Source: Flavipsychrobacter stenotrophus
GTDB lineage: Bacteria > Bacteroidota > Bacteroidia > Chitinophagales > Chitinophagaceae
Assembly (NCBI GenBank): GCA_947379685.1
Contig: CANCOG010000380.1
Coordinates: 1-5,283, forward strand
DNA: 5,283 nucleotides
Direction of reading: 5' to 3'
Numbering within the stretch: the stretch's first letter is position 1; each line of letters starts with the position of its first letter. A model generated the notes under the pieces. That model searched no databases, was not told where the DNA came from, and was given only the letters and a program-made list of their open reading frames with translations. Positions 4,553 to 5,283 of the stretch are shown one piece after another. The position numbers and the translations under genes were made by a program.

Positions 4553-5283
4553 ATGGCAAACAATAGACAAGGCACCTCCACCTGGTTGTATGCACCGGCT
4601 TTCGATAGCCTGTTCATACTCTTTCCGCCGTTTGCAGCCCTTATTGCTGTTTTACTCATGCCTGTCAGATTCAGAGCAACAGCCGAAATGCCCGTAATGG
4701 GTTGGGTCATATTGGTACTACTTGTCGATGTTGCACACGTCTACAGCACGCTCTTCAATACCTATTTCGATAAGCCACGTTTCCGGCGCCACCGGTTGCT
4801 TTACCTCGCTATTCCTGTAGCATGTTACCTTTTTGGCGTGGTGCTGCATCTCATAGATGGAATGCTCTTTTGGCGGGTAATTGCCTACCTCGCCGTGTTT
4901 CATTTTATCAGACAGCAGTACGGTTTTATGCGTTTATACAGCAGGAACGATACCGCGGGAAGGTTTCCCAAAATAATAGACGCAATAACCATTTATGCAG
5001 CCACCCTTTACCCGCTTATTTACTGGCATAGTACCCCCGGCAGAAATTTTAACTGGTTCATAGAAGGCGATTTTAACCTCCTCCCCAACGAACTGATCAA
5101 ATCTATTGCAGGTTCACTTTACGTTCTTATCCTTATTCTATACGCAGCCAAAGAACTATGGCAGTATTTCACCACAAAGTCATTCAACCTACCGAAAAAC
5201 CTCGTAGTGGCAGGCACAGTAGTTTCCTGGTACTGCGGCATAGTGCTGTTCAATGGAGATATGGCCTTTACTGCCCTCAACGT
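4553..5283 (+). CDS. Polytopic membrane protein of unknown function, N-terminal part (cut by window edge)
   Basis: An uninterrupted frame of 243 codons from the ATG at 4553 runs off the right edge. The protein is strongly hydrophobic, with about seven membrane segments at roughly residues 18-38, 48-68, 83-103, 104-119, 141-158, 186-204 and 216-234, and no cleavable signal peptide. Conserved-looking blocks are WLYAPAFDSLFI near the N-terminus, LVDVAHVYSTLFNTYFD (57-73), FHFIRQQYGFMRLYS (116-130), and YPLIYWHS followed by NWFIEGDFN (153-175). I have a vague memory of similar unannotated proteins in Bacteroidota and other Gram-negatives, but no family name or function. Histidines lie in or at the edge of membrane segments (His62, His99, His117, His159), as in some membrane metalloenzymes; this is a hint only. 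The start is supported by a TAnnTTTG box 26 bases upstream and by hydrophobicity beginning just after it. It is divergent from superoxide dismutase, so any shared regulation is unproven. Confidence 0.85.
   Translation, partial: MANNRQGTSTWLYAPAFDSLFILFPPFAALIAVLLMPVRFRATAEMPVMGWVILVLLVDVAHVYSTLFNTYFDKPRFRRHRLLYLAIPVACYLFGVVLHLIDGMLFWRVIAYLAVFHFIRQQYGFMRLYSRNDTAGRFPKIIDAITIYAATLYPLIYWHSTPGRNFNWFIEGDFNLLPNELIKSIAGSLYVLILILYAAKELWQYFTTKSFNLPKNLVVAGTVVSWYCGIVLFNGDMAFTALN

Noticed and set aside
4392..4697. Plus-strand frame of 101 codons through the CTTTGCG cluster
   Set aside because: It starts inside the repeats and continues out of frame through the start of the membrane protein gene. Its product has no coherent fold signals.
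4333..4710. Minus-strand frame of 125 codons
   Set aside because: It overlaps the membrane protein gene antisense and its C-terminal part is a translation of the repeat region. Its composition is Cys/Trp/Arg-rich and no domain is recognisable.

Overview
The window comes from a member of the phylum Bacteroidota, probably the Chitinophagia/Sphingobacteriia side, although the family is an inference. Three independent signs support this. Two neighbouring secreted proteins end in type IX secretion (T9SS) C-terminal sorting domains. Three genes have the Bacteroidota -7 element TAnnTTTG at a sensible distance upstream of an ATG with no Shine-Dalgarno sequence. The gene cut by the left edge begins like the Bacteroidota SUI1/YciH translation factor.

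Layout from left to right. Bases 1-148 (minus) are the first 49 codons of a SUI1-type translation factor homologue, with the rest beyond the left edge. Bases 226-2196 (minus) encode a complete secreted M1-family zinc aminopeptidase with a T9SS tail and its own promoter at 2216-2249. A strong intrinsic terminator (2321-2359) separates it from the next gene, 2425-3294 (minus), a secreted protein with a PCMD-like beta-sandwich domain and a second T9SS tail. Another intrinsic terminator (3429-3458) closes the manganese-type superoxide dismutase gene at 3500-4102 (minus), whose promoter is at 4132-4162. Next is a 450-base divergent intergenic region (4103-4552). It holds an unassigned 11-bp inverted repeat, a cluster of CTTTGCG units lying between two perfect 14-base direct repeats, and a -7 box for the last gene. 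From 4553 to the right edge (plus) runs the first 243 codons of a polytopic membrane protein of unknown function.

The genes look like independently transcribed units, each with its own promoter and/or terminator, rather than one operon. The two T9SS cargo proteins would be exported across the outer membrane by the same machinery, one as a peptidase and one as a possible carbohydrate-related or adhesive protein. The superoxide dismutase is cytosolic housekeeping and not obviously linked to them. I see no defence system, CRISPR array, RNA gene or complete mobile element. The least ordinary material is the repeat-rich intergenic stretch 4266-4498 and the uncharacterised membrane protein beside it.
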